Shown piece after piece: positions 34,541 to 47,365 of a DNA stretch of 64,000 nucleotides. The notes under the pieces were generated by a model. The model made no database searches, was not told the origin of the DNA, and saw only the letters and a list, made by a program, of their open reading frames with translations. Made by a program: the position numbers and the translations under genes. Location of the stretch: positions 77,406,877 to 77,470,876 of the forward strand of contig CAKMRJ010005745.1 in the NCBI GenBank assembly GCA_928212115.1. Direction: 5' to 3'. The number at the start of each line of letters is the position of its first letter. The stretch's first letter is position 1. This DNA is from Lactuca virosa. Taxonomy: Eukaryota; Streptophyta; Magnoliopsida; Asterales; Asteraceae.

Positions 34541-35697
34541 CTAATAGGCAATAGTGTAGAATTTACCAGTTAACCACATATTTATAGATTATACCTAACC
34601 ACACTAAATCACACCTTATATGCAGCAGAACCTTAGAATCAGTTTCCATAGTTATGTCCGTGATACAATGTAGCATTAATTTTGCAACAAAAGGAGCTAT
34701 ATATGGAATTTCAAAGATTAATAACATGACAGTGTAATCTGATTTTAACACTTACATTAAGAATTGAAGGTTCAGGCAATGGGCAGTGGGTCGATCATGG
34801 TCAAGAAGCTCAGTGGGGTGGTCAACGGTGGTCAACGGTCTTAAACTCAACTACAACCTCGATTCCATGTTGAGTTGTAGCCGCCACTCCAACAACTATG
34901 GAGGATTCTACTACTTCTGTATCTACGCGTCAACATCCCCAAGAAAAAAAAAATTAAGTCAACATAATCAGAATAACTCATTATTCTAGGAAATCATATT
35001 GTTTCACAACCTAATTACAGAATGAGGTTATGGATAGTGACCGAAATCGCCATGTTGTTAGCTTATTTTGGTTTAAATAAAAAACAAAGAGCTCCAAATC
35101 TGATCTGGGATTTTATCAACTCTCTCTCAGGGCCAAAGATTATAGAAGTCGTAGGATTATGGGTGGATACATGGATAGTGACCAAAATGTTTGCTTAGCT
35201 TTGGATTTAACAAATATGTATAAAGATTTCATTATAAACGACATAATTGAACAGATGGTTAAAAACCAACAAAAAATTGAAATTAAAAAATTTAAATTCG
35301 TTTATTTTTCCTCCTAAGATATTTAAAAGCTAATGTTCAAAAAAATCATTAACTTAATAAAATCAAAAACAACGATTACAAAATTTCAAAACCCTAACCT
35401 TTTGCTAAGTCGTTTCCTCTGATACCTTGCTGTTGTGCTGATACTATAGAGTCCTTGCATTCTTCAGTCATGTTTTCCTCTACTACAATGATTGCATGTA
35501 CTAATTACTTAGCCGATTATAAACCCTCAGTTCTGTGTAGATTGAACTCGATACTTAGGATACATTGCCCTCTACCCCCAATTTTTTGAGAAATTGTATA
35601 AGATTCCCACACAGATAGACTAACATTCGTTGAAAATTGGTAACGAATGTGAATATTGATTTCCAATTTTATGATTCCTAGGATTTAGGGGTGTTTG

Positions 35698-35996
35698 GGA
35701 TATCTTTTTGCCTTCAAAAGTCCTTTTTGCAAAAGGACTTTTTGTAAAAGGACTTTTTACAAAAGATGTTTTTAATAATGTGTTTGGATTAGCTTTTGAG
35801 TAATTTAAGTGTCAAGGGGTTGAAAAGTTACAAAAAGACAGGGATACCTGACTTTTCAAAATGCTTCTTTTCCTTCTTTCTCAAAAGTTGGTTTTAAAAG
35901 ATCTTTTCCCATTACCAAACATCTTTTACCTCATTTTTTACTTTTTGGAAAAGATAGGGGCCAAAAGTTGGTTAAAAAGATAAAACAAACACCCTC
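35698..35996. mobile_element. Tourist-like MITE, TSD TTA
   Basis: The ends are GGGGTGTTTGGGATA and the inverted AAACAAACACCCTC, flanked by TTA at 35695-35697 and 35997-35999. The two halves are largely complementary (for example CAAAAGTCCTTTTTGC against GGCCAAAAGTTGG-type runs), so it can fold back. At 299 bp with no ORF it is a PIF/Harbinger-type MITE by its TTA duplication. It lies within the Helitron. Confidence 0.75.
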
Positions 35997-36426
35997 TTAA
36001 TGTGCTTTGTGTGTGAGAGACGAAGTTTGTAATCTCGCGAACCGATAACAGGTCTTTCTCATTTTGGTAGAAATAAAACTTATTTTTATTTTCTTATCAA
36101 TTACTTATCCCTCTTTTAAAAACATAACATATACAGTCCCTTTAAAAAAATACATTTGCGTATATGGTCTCTGTTTCACAAAAAAAATGATAAAACCAAT
36201 TTTGTTCCAAGGTCAAAACTATCTTTTTCAATTTAACATACAAAAATAAAAATTAGACTTAACACCATATGTGTTATTGCTATAGTACCGACACATTTTT
36301 ATAATTATTAAACTTTTTATTATCATTGCTCAATATTTACCTTATAATTTAATTAAAATTATTTTTTAACTTTTTCAAATTATCTTTTAAATTATTTATC
36401 CGTGGTGTCCACGGGTTATAACCTAG

Positions 36427-37356
<930 letters not shown>

Positions 37357-37395
<39 letters not shown>

Positions 37396-37600
37396 GTGGG
37401 TGGGGTGGGGGATATTTTTTTCTTTTTCTTTATTTTTTAATTAAAATAGTATTAGAATAGTTATAAAAAATACAAAAATAAAAAGGCATAATCGTCTTTT
37501 CAAGTTTTTTTGGTCCAAAATCACAGAAATATTTTGATTTTGGACATTTCATGCAAGTTGGAAATGTTTTGGACTCTATCCAAAGTTTTTTGAATACTGC
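37357..37600 (-). repeat. Inverted copy of the dispersed repeat at 24912-25159
   Basis: It starts with a (GA)n tract (37357-37391) next to AACGGTGGGTGGGG and runs to a TTTTGAATACTG end. It is the reverse complement of 24912-25159 with scattered differences. The two copies lie 12.2 kb apart in opposite orientation. Confidence 0.8.
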
Positions 37601-37632
37601 AACACGAATGGGCAAGAATTAGGTTTATTTTA

Positions 37633-38023
37633 GGTCCCGTTTGATAGTTTCTGTCTGGGAAAGTGCTGTCTGGTAAAGTGCTGTCTGGGAAAGTTTTCTG
37701 ACCGGGAAAGAAACCATGCTGTTTGATTGTACATCTGATTGACTGTGCTGAATGATGAAAAAAAGTAATAATTCAATAAAAAATATAATTAAAAAAAGTT
37801 ATTTAAAAAAATTAATAATCCAATAAAGAAATAAAGAGGCGGGGTTTGGTGTATAATTGTCTTTCCAGCCCATTCAGCCAGAAAGATATGATTTTGGGGC
37901 TTTCTGGGAAAGACATATCTTACCGGGAAAGACCCCTTCTTTTGTGCAAATCAAACAGTCTTTCCGGTCCATTCAGCCAGAAAAATCTGTTTAGACCTGG
38001 AAAGATGCGTATCAAACGGGGCC
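37633..38023. mobile_element. Tourist-like MITE A, TSD TTA
   Basis: The ends are GGTCCCGTTTGATAG and TATCAAACGGGGCC, flanked by TTA at 37630-37632 and 38024-38026. Near both ends are CTTTCCxGxCxAG-type motifs in opposite orientation. There is no ORF. A second member of the same family starts 312 bp downstream. Confidence 0.85.
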
Positions 38024-38335
38024 TTAGAAAAAATAAACAAACAGCCTGTTAAAATGTTCCTATTTTTTTAATATTACACGACAGTCTATTAACAAATTCA
38101 CGAATCTATCTATGTTCTTATGAAATGAAAGTTAGTTATATATGGATTTTTAGTTCAAATCCTACCCGTACAAGATTTTAATAATTAAGTTTTCAAGAGG
38201 TCATATATTAGAACTTGACAATAATTTATTTATTTCAATTTAGTTCACATTTATTTATTATATATTTTTTAAATAAATAGATTTAATCTATTAATAAATT
38301 AATTTTAATTTTATATTTTTCTTAGACAATACTTA

Positions 38336-41300
38336 GGTCCCGGTTGATAGTTTCTGTCCGGTAAATGTTTTCTCGGGAAAGTGTTGTATGAGAAAGTTTT
38401 CTGACTGAAAAAAAAATCATGTTGTTTGATTATACATTTGATTGACTGTGCCGAATGATGAAAATGACAATATTACCCTGCTTTTCTATAATGTGATGGA
38501 TGAAGTTGTTGAATAATTATAAAAACATATAAATTGTTATACAAAATCAAAATTACACAATAATCATTTAAAAATCCAAATAGAATGTCGATTAAGTTGT
38601 TTTTAGTTTATTTTTTTCAAGTTGATGTTACGTTGTCATTCTTTTTAGCAATTATAACTTTTTGTAACTGAACATGTGATTTTTGACCCGGTTTATGTCC
38701 AATAATGGTGGGATGAATGATTTTTTTAAAATATATTAAGATGATGGTGGTTGTGACAACCCGAAACTTTGCCCGTTTCCGTTACGCGAGTTCGTTAATA
38801 AAATCTCGAATTTGTTAACTTTTCCGTCAAACTTCTTGGTTTTGAAAATAATCTAGTTATGTATATAATTAAATTATTTACGAGTTGGAACCAAAAATCG
38901 TGCGGAAACCCAAAAATCTCGAAAAAAAAATTCCGGTCTAAGTGAGGATTACGACCGTAAACTAGCTTACGACCGTAAACTCGTTTACGACCGTAAACCC
39001 GTTTACGGTCAGTGAAGAGTGGACCCCCCACAACACCCCTATAAATATGATGCCTCCACCTTCATTAGAACATTTCTGGCCAAAAACTTTCTCCTTCTCT
39101 CTCTAAGAATCTTAACCGTAAACACTCAAATCGCCTTCAAACTTCGGAATTCATCGAGAAACCACGCTTGGAGTCACTTGGGAACGCCTGGAAACGATTA
39201 TCTCTTCGAAATCAGCAATCAGAACCATTTTTCTTGAGTTTACGGTCCACCTTCAAGAACCGTAAACCCTGTTCTTGAGTTTACGGTCCAACCTTCAAAG
39301 ACCGTAAACTCTGTTCTTGAGTTTACGGCCGTAAACTCGTCGAGCCTTCAGAAACCGTAAACTATAGATCACGGTCGTAAACACCTTTTTGGTGGTGCTT
39401 TTGGCTGAAAACTCATTTTCTTCGATTCAATCAAGTCCCGGTAACATTCCTCAACCAAATTCAAGTGTTCCTCTAACACGTTATCTATCGAAATCGCTAA
39501 TTTAGATACATATATGTATTTATTTGATAATAGGATTTCGTTAAGTGTCACGTGCAACAACTCAAGGATCTTCATTCAGTCAACGATTTCACAACAAGAA
39601 CCGTGAGTTCATACCCCTACATTTTCCATATATTTTTTTTATGTTTTCAAGGGGGGGGGGGAATACAAGCTAATCATAAATGTTTTCAAAACTTATGCAA
39701 ATCTCATACTTTAACCCTTTTGTACTGTGTTGAGCATAAGGGACGTTTTCACAAAAATTTGCATAGTTTTCCGGACACGCTATTCACTATACATGCAAAC
39801 TATAATCGGTATAGTTTGGGATTTTCTAAACATCACGAGTATAGAAACTTTCACTATTAAACATATGAATGAAGACAGAAATAATTTACAGTTACATCAC
39901 CACTTTATCATGGCTTTTCATAACTGTAATTATCATTATATACTGTATACATACGGATTTTCACTACGGTAGAACGCTACTACACTACATGTAAACTAGA
40001 TTGTACGATACTGTGAGGCGCTACTTCACTACTGTACCCTTAGGTGTACAGGGATAAATCCTACCACTATATAACCAGAGTCTCCTGGAGGGAGAGCGTG
40101 AGATTTGTGAATAGATCTATTCGGGACTGACAATCCCACATCTGGACTGCTAGCTACAGTTAGGCGGGCACGCTTGAGATGTACAAATGTCATTTAACTC
40201 GACGCCTGAAGAACGTTGGAAAGGTCTCTAGTCATATCAAGCATGGTTATACGACTCACAATATGTATAAATCACCTTTAGTTTACAACTTAACACTCTT
40301 CAACAGTTTTATTTTTACTAAATAGAACTGATACACACTACGTAATCTGGCTAAGGCCAGGGTTTTTCAAACAGAACCGATTATGCAATGGTTTCACATG
40401 CAAAATACTCATACTTCATGATTAGTTTTAGCTAGTCACATGAGGTAATATTTTCGCACATCACTACAGTTTTCCGTAACGAACATTCATGGTTTTATAC
40501 GAAATCGATAACGCTACCTTTTCACTAAAGAAAATATCGGATTTTCTTGGAAACATACAGATATTCATGGTTTATTACAGAACTGATAACACTACGTTTT
40601 CACTAAGGAAAATATCGGATTTTCTTGAAACTATTCAAATATTTTCCGAACTCATCAACGATTTTCACTACAAACCACCGCTTATGAACTCACCAGCTTT
40701 ATGCTGATACTCTTTTAAACTGCTTGTATTCTTAGGAAATCAGTAGACAGGTGTCTGCTGGGTTTTTGAAGAGTTGAAGCAATAAGAGTTTAATGTTATA
40801 TTCATACAAGTTATATGATGTAATTCAAACAAGTTTCAGAATTGATGTAAACACTTTACTTAAGTATTCACTGTAATGGTTGTGTTGCTATGATTGCTGT
40901 TATTCATTGGTTGTGATGCTATACATGACGTCCTCCACCCCGGAACGTTTCCGTCATCGGTTTCGGGGTGACAGTGGTGTTGTCTTTAAAATTGATTAAA
41001 CTAATAAAAATGAATTAAAAAATACTAAAACAAATTAATAATCCAATAAAGTAATATTTATTAATATATAAATATTATATAGTTATAAATAATATTTATT
41101 AATATATAATAATCCAATAAAAAAAATTAATCCATAAAAAGTAAATAAAAAATTATTTAAAAGAAAGTAATAATCCAATAAAATAATATTAATTAATACA
41201 TAAATACTATATATTAAAAATAATATTTATTAATATATAATAATCCAATAAAAAAAATTAAAAAATATATATATTTAAAAGAAATTAATAATCCAAGAAA

Positions 41301-41492
41301 GAAAGAGGCGGAATTTGGGGTACAATTGTCTTTCCAACATATTCAGCCAGAAAGATATAATTTTGGAGCTTTCTGAGAAAGACATATCTTACCGGGAAAG
41401 ACTCATTTTTTTGTGCATATCAAACAGTCTTTCCGGTCCATTCAGTCAGAAAGATTTGTTTGAATTTGGAAAGATATCTATCAAAGGGGGCC
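38336..41492. mobile_element. Tourist-like MITE B, split by a solo LTR
   Basis: The left end GGTCCCGGTTGATAG follows TTA at 38333-38335. The right end ATCAAAGGGGGCC precedes TTA at 41493-41495. It is the same family as MITE A, with matching subterminal sequence (for example GCCAGAAAGATAT near 41345 against 37875). A solo LTR (38752-40973) sits inside. The remaining about 930 bp is AT-rich and longer than MITE A because of TAATAATCCAATAAA-type repeats at 41020-41300. Confidence 0.8.
38752..40973 (+). mobile_element. Solo LTR, 2.2 kb, TSD GTGGT
   Basis: It begins TGTGACAACCCGAAAC and ends GGTTTCGGGGTGACA, with the 5-bp duplication GTGGT at 38747-38751 and 40974-40978. No internal region is present. 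It carries many GTTTACGGTC / GACCGTAAAC motifs (38948-39380), TATAAATA at about 39041, a two-unit tandem repeat (40485-40640), and a CAGC/GCTG hairpin at 40694-40706. The internal open frames are short and unsupported. Confidence 0.92.
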
Positions 41493-41495
41493 TTA

Positions 41496-42020
41496 AAATA
41501 TTCAATCTCGAGAATGAAAGACAACAACTGATACGGTTGAACTAGAAGTTTTTTTATTTTTTTCCGAAGGACCCTCTTTTTGTCCCTGGGCTAAAATATG
41601 TTTGGACAACGACACTAACAAACAAAAAGGACCGACGTGATGTATTTTGAAATCATAAGGACTACTTGTATCAAATTTTCAAAGTTTGGACTAAAATAGC
41701 AAGAGATTGCCTGCTCAGGGACCTAAACATTATTTAACTCTTATATTTTTCTTAAATATTTTCTAAAATGGAATAAACGAAAACTTGGTTTGGCTAGAAT
41801 TGATTGACCGAAAATAAGGAAAGCATTTCAAGATTAATGATCTTTTCTTATTGTTTTACGATAATCCTCAACTTTAAAAGGTAAACGATATTTATCTATT
41901 TTACGGTATATCTTCTTTCCATAAATCAAAACAGCAGATTTGTATATAACAAAATAACAAACTATGAAATAAACAAACTAAAAAAATTTCTTAGTTAACC
42001 CCAATCGGCTAATCCAAGTT
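41496..42020. other. Region upstream of F-box copy 3
   Basis: AT-rich sequence leads into the F-box pseudogene. The final 60 bp resemble the bases before the intact gene (near 11480-11543). No other feature is seen. Confidence 0.4.
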
Positions 42021-42356
42021 ATGGGTAGTAGAAGAAAAAGCAAGGCGGAACACCACCGTCCCCTTAATAACATTATGACGGAGATACTACCCGGCATACT
42101 TTTGTTCCACATAGTACCAAAGCTGCCAATGAAGCATTTTCTTCGTTTTAGGTGTGTTTCCAAGCAATGGAACTCATTCATAACGTCGCATATGTTTATC
42201 AAAATGCAACTCCACCATGCAACCAAATACAAATTACATCAAAATTGTCACAAACTTCTCTTATACTCTAGTACTCTACCACAACACCTTACAACTTCCG
42301 CATCATTGATGGTGAAAAACCTAAAAAGAAAGTCAGCCGCCCTATGCCATTCAAAG
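42021..42356 (+). pseudogene. F-box copy 3, N-terminal part
   Basis: The ATG at 42021 starts MGSRRKSK, followed by an F-box (TEILPGILLFHIVPKLPMK, then RFRCVSKQWNSF) like that of the intact gene. After HATKYKLH the frame diverges from the intact copy, probably through indels near 42260-42340. The coding sequence is cut at 42356, where a hAT element inserts. The other side of the gene resumes at 54224. Confidence 0.85.
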
Positions 42357-43201
42357 TAGAGCTAACAAAAATCGACCTAATCCACCAACCCAACCTGAAC
42401 CCAACCCAAAATTAGCAGGTTGGGTTGAGGTTTTCAACCCGTTTAGGATAAATGGGTCAACCGATCTAACTCATTTAATTAAATAAGTTGGGTTGGATAA
42501 ATATTGTCAACCCGTTTTCAACCCACCAACCCATTTAACTTTAATATATATTAAATTTAATAATTATTTAAATATTATAATGTATTAATCAAAGTATTAA
42601 TTTATAAATTACAATGTTGTATTATTATTTATCTTTTAAAAAATACAATCCTAATTAATATCTTTTTTCCTTTGAGCCGACATTGTTAGTCACTCTTCAA
42701 AATCATTTCGAAATTACATATTTTTTAATGTTATTTGAACAACTTTTTTTGTATTTGTGAATCGGGATTGTGCTTTTATTATACTTTGAAAGTTTATTTA
42801 AGTTTGGAATTAAATTAAATGGTATAATCTTTAGTTAATTTATTTAGTTTTCTATTTTAATGAGTTAACTCAGGTTTAACTTATTTATTTAATAGGTTGG
42901 GTTGAGAATTACATAAACGGGTCAACCCGGTGACAACTCATTTGTTGAAAATAAAATATCACAACGAATAAAGGCTCGGATACTAATTATTGTGTGACAG
43001 ATATATAAAGTAAAAAGATAAAAATGCAGAAAATAAATATGGAATTATTAATCAATATAGGAAAGCTGTAAATGACTGAAAGCTATAAATAAAATAGATA
43101 ACTGTAAATAAATAACGTAAAGCTATAATAATATAAATAATTATATTTAACTAACGTAAAGTTGTAATAATATAAATGATTGTATTTAAATGTTAGAAGT
43201 T

Positions 43202-43267
<66 letters not shown>

Positions 43268-44323
43268 CGTAAGGTTGGTTAAGTTATATGACTGATTGAA
43301 ACGACTTGTCTATAAAGTAAGTTCGTCAAATGATTGACTGGACAGGCTTAGGGTTGGACTGTTACGTAATTGACTTTGTTTCTATTTGTTCAATATTCAG
43401 TCGGGTTTTGATTTGTTGAGCGATGCGGTTTTGAAAAACTTTGTTTTATGGGGTCTAGTAGAAAATTGATTTAGCCGACTTTAAAATAACTAACCCACTT
43501 GGTATTTGACCAATATTTCTTTGGCCTAGCCCAATATAAGATTAATCCAAATAACTTAGACTTTGATATTCTTGTTTTAGCAAACGTAAACAAACAGAGA
43601 ATGAATATCCTTCTTCTTTTCTCAATTTCGGAATAAATCTCTCTGGATACACAATACTCTCTCACGTATCTCTGTGGTTTCCATTGGTCAAAATCGTCCG
43701 TGAGAATTCCTAGATTTAGGTAAGGTTCGAAATAATTTGTGGTGAAAATCTCCCTAGTCGTCTTTTAGCTGTACTGTACCCAATTTTCCTATTTTTCTGG
43801 CTTGCAGTTTCTGATCTCGAAAACAACAAGGCGGTGATGGTTAAGGTGATTTAAAAGCGTTTTTGGAGGAGGTTTAAGGAAGGTATTTGGAGGGTGTTTG
43901 GAGAGTATTTTGAGGTTGTTTGGAGGGTGGAATAAGGTGGTTAAAATGGAGATATAAGGTGGTGAAGATTTATGAAGAAGATGATGAATAGTAATGGGTC
44001 TTGTATGAATTCTTCATGCATGAGGGTTGTGGATGGTTTGATGTTTGTGGTTTACTTGGGTTTATGTAAAAGAGGGTGTTTGGTAGTGATTAGTGGCGTA
44101 AGGTGATGAGTCACGAAGGTGGTGAAGGTTGGAAGTGTATATGGGTTTGAAGGTCTTTTTGGTGTTCCTGGTGTTCTTGATTCAGGGATGAAGATTGAAG
44201 TTTGTTGTTGTTGTTGGTTGTCTTTTGTTGTTGAAGAAGATGTTGAAGTTGCAGTGGGTTTTGTTGTGTTTTTTCTTTCAAAGAGATGGTGCAGGAGGTT
44301 TTATGAGAAGCAAAAAAATAATC

Positions 44324-46446
44324 TGTAACATCCGTCTCTCGAGGTATTAATAAATTTATTATGCATCTTAAAAGATATTGGACTAAGGTTGGACTTGAAA
44401 TTTTGGATTGGACCTTAAGACTCTTGGGCCGAGATGTAGGCTGCCCATAAGCCGTACGCGGGGTGTAACCCGGCGTACGCGGGGCGTAGTGTCTTTGGAT
44501 GCGCGGGTCATGAGAGGCGTACGCGCAGCGTACCATAAGGTACGCCCATCGTACGCGATCAGACACTAAACCCTAATTTCAGGGTTTGAGAGATATATAA
44601 ACCCCATTATAGCCTCCCCCCTGGTCTCTTATCAGCCTCCTCACCCACAAGAAAACCCTAACTCGTTCTTACCCTCTTCATTGTGTGAAGTTACTTTTGT
44701 GAGTGCTTTTAGTGAAAGAAAGTTGTGAAGAAGGAGAGGAAAGGTTGGAGAAGAAGCTTGAGCTCAAGGATCTGGACTAAGCTCACCCTTTTGTCACAAA
44801 AGAAGGTATAAAGCACTTAACTTTCTTCCTCATATTCTAGATCTAGGGTTATGGGAGTTTTGGACCTCTTTAGGTCCAAAGGTTGGACCTTGATCTTGTG
44901 AATCCGTTTTTAAGCTTGGGGTTGCCATCCTTGAGGCTCAAAACACCTTCTTAGCAATAAAGTTTCAGTCTTTGAGTCTTTCATGAAGCCATGCATGAGA
45001 TCTAGCCATTTCCATGGAAATAGATTGTTGTTTTTAGAGTTTGAGCTTATGTGAGTCATGTAAGCCATCAAGTAAGCAACTTTATGGTTTTAGGCATGGA
45101 ATAAGACTTGGATCTAAGTTTGTAGCTTCCGACTCGGAATATTAAGCACTTAATAGAGAAAGGACTTAACATGGTATTACGCTAAGCGTACATGTGAGTA
45201 CGCCTAGCGTACTCGCCATCAAGCACTTACGCAAAGCGTACTTCGGAGTACGCCCCGCGTAACTCAGTCAGTTTGGACCTTGGGTATTTAGGCCTCGATG
45301 TGGGCTGTATTTTGGACTTTGGGCCTTAGTGGGCCAGCAGGAGTCAGAGTATGGGCCAAAGGCATTTTTGGGCTTAAGTAGGGCCATATGAGGAGTTAGG
45401 CCCAATTTAGAAAATTGGGCCATTAGTGGGCCTTTAATGGGCCATTAGTAGACTTAGAAAGAAGTAAAGGGTTTGGGCCTTGGTTATGACCCACACCATA
45501 GCAGGGGTAAAATAGTCATTTCACCCATAGAAGGATCCTCGTTTTGATTAAGGGTTTTATTGGTCATGATAGCCGGAGAGCAGCCGGGGCAGCAGTCAGG
45601 GATCTTTCACTCGGATTTTCAGTAGTCAGTTCTTTGAGGTGAGTTTCCTTCCAGTAGGAACGGGTCTACGGCCACAATGTCGGCCCGTCTAGTTAGCAGT
45701 AGTTTCGGACTACAGTCCGATGCAGTAGTTCAGTATGCTTGGTGTCTTTGTGATACAGGCATGGTGTGTGTTATGTGTTCCGGACTATGGTCCGATGTAG
45801 TATGCAGTATATGTGTTCATATTATATGCTATGATTATGTTATGCTATGTTCTGTCAGTTCCGGACTTCGGTCCGATGCTGTTCCGGACTTCGGTCTGAT
45901 GCAGTGGGCAAGGCCCTAGTAGTTCCGGACTTCGGTCCGATGCAGTGAGCAAGGCCCTAGTAGTTCCAGACTTCGGTCTGATGCAGTAGGCAAGGTCCTA
46001 GTAGTTCCGGACTTCGGTCTGATGCAGTGGGGAAGGCCCTAAACAGTTCCGGACTTCGGTCTGATGCAGTGGGCAAGGCCCTAGACAGTTCTGGACTTCG
46101 GTCCGATGCAGTGGGTCAGGCCCAATATGTGCTTTATATGTTATTGGATGGTATGTGGTAGTTTGGGGGAGCTCACTAAGCTTTGTGCTTACAGTTTCAG
46201 TTTTGGTTTCAGGTACTTCAGCTAGCAAAGGGAAGGGCTCGGGATGATGGCATGGCACACACCACCGTTTTAGCCTGGGAGTTAGACTCTGATATTTTGA
46301 TATGATCTTGACACTAGTTTCGATTTGATAAATTATTATGACATTTTGAGATACATGATTCATGGTTTTATCTTTTAATATTTGATATTATGGTTTAGTA
46401 AAGCTTTCAAATAAATTTTTTTGGGTTGTATTTTTGGGATGTTACA
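44324..46446 (+). repeat. 5' LTR of the chromovirus
   Basis: It contains reiterated GTACGC/GCGTAC motifs near 44450-44560 and again at 45180-45265. An AAACCCTAA / AGGGTTT pair (44568-44587) stands before TATATAAA (about 44592-44599). A tandem repeat lies at 45853-46125 and the hairpin TAAGC-TTTGT-GCTTA at 46177-46191. TTTCAGGTACTT follows the hairpin. Confidence 0.95.
45853..46125. repeat. 42-bp tandem repeat in the 5' LTR
   Basis: About six units contain TTCCGGACTTCGGTCCGATG and CAGTGGGCAAGGCCCTAG. The matching array in the 3' LTR (53055-53274) has about five. This one-unit difference accounts for most of the 49-bp length difference between the LTRs. Confidence 0.88.
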
Positions 46447-46449
46447 AGT

Positions 46450-46461
46450 TGGTATCAGAGC
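46450..46461 (+). other. Primer-binding site (initiator tRNA-Met)
   Basis: TGGTATCAGAGC lies 3 bases after the 5' LTR end and continues CTTGGTTT. This is the standard site complementary to the 3' end of plant initiator tRNA-Met. Confidence 0.95.
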
Positions 46462-46629
46462 CTTGGTTTAAGAGATTCGGACACACTTTCAGGTGTGTCT
46501 GAACTCAAACTAAGGAAATGGTATAAAATTTTCAAAAGAAAAGAGTTTTAGAAAAGCAAAAAGAATTTTTAGAAAGAAAAGAATTTCGAAAAGGAAAAGG
46601 GTGTGGTGCATGCAATCAGCCGAGCTCAA

Positions 46630-47364
46630 GTAAGTACTCCCAAATTATCCATACGAGTTTATGCTATGTTATGATTATTAGCTTTATTAGAACAGCATGC
46701 TAGATTAGGACTAAGGATCTAGGAAGGATGCCTTATGTGCCTGTTATATGTGTTTCAGCTCTATGAAAACTGCATGCTAGTACAGAATTATCAGTATGAT
46801 AGCCAGAGTAGTATATGCTTGATTATGTGTACTCGATGTTTGAATGTTGCTTGCTTTGTGCTTTTAGGAGTCTTAGTTATCTTTCACTAATTAGTAAATG
46901 AATATGTTACGTTACATATTGTGAGGATTAAATAATTTCAGAAGGTTAGGTCTATCTCTATGGCGCAGCTCTTGTCTGAGTCCAACCGTTGTAGGGTAGG
47001 ATCTCTCATTCGAAGAATTATCTAGTCTGAGTAATATGTAACAGTATTCGCGAGCTAGTTAGGGGAAGAAAGCAGGGACTTCTTATGCAGCTGATGGCGG
47101 AGAGTGGGTTGGTGATTACCCTAGGACAAGCCTAGGATGGGATTAGCAAGAGATCAGCAGTAGTAGTAGAAGGAACTTGGTGGAGTCGAGGCAGTACTTG
47201 AGGAAAGTACGGATAGATGTGGAAGGTAGTATGGGCCCGTACTACTGAAAGCAGAGGATCCATACTCGAACCAAGGAAGGCTGCGATGAACCCAGGGAAC
47301 TTGTAGTAGTAGCGATCCCTCGAGATATATATGTATTCCTGACATTGTCATTATGTGTTTTCAG
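46630..47364 (+). other. Possible leader intron before gag
   Basis: A donor-like CAA|GTAAGT at 46630 and an acceptor TGTGTTTTCAG ending at 47364 bracket 735 bp. The acceptor stands one base before the gag ATG at 47366. The region has no conserved coding content. Splicing would remove upstream ATGs, including the in-frame one at 47345. This is inferred from consensus sites only. Confidence 0.5.
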
Positions 47365-47365
47365 A

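Larger units (their letters stand above)
32283..36426 (+). mobile_element. Helitron, non-autonomous, 4.1 kb
   Basis: The 5' end is TC (TCTCCATACTTAATAAAAAC) after an A at 32282. The 3' end is CTAG at 36423-36426 before a T, so insertion was between A and T as Helitrons do. Nine bases before CTAG is the hairpin CCGTGG-tgt-CCACGG (36400-36414). There are no terminal inverted repeats and no target duplication. No Rep/helicase gene is present. The interior holds pieces of an AP-4 mu gene on the minus strand and a nested MITE. The 3' end is strongly supported; the pairing with this 5' end is likely but not proven. Confidence 0.8.

Noticed and set aside
45677..46363. Frames in the LTR minisatellite, also at 52875-53512
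   Set aside because: They are repeat-driven frames inside non-coding LTRs.
47345..47365. Upstream in-frame ATG for the chromovirus gag
   Set aside because: It lies before a good splice acceptor (TGTGTTTTCAG) and the residues look like translated intron; the ATG at 47366 is preferred.
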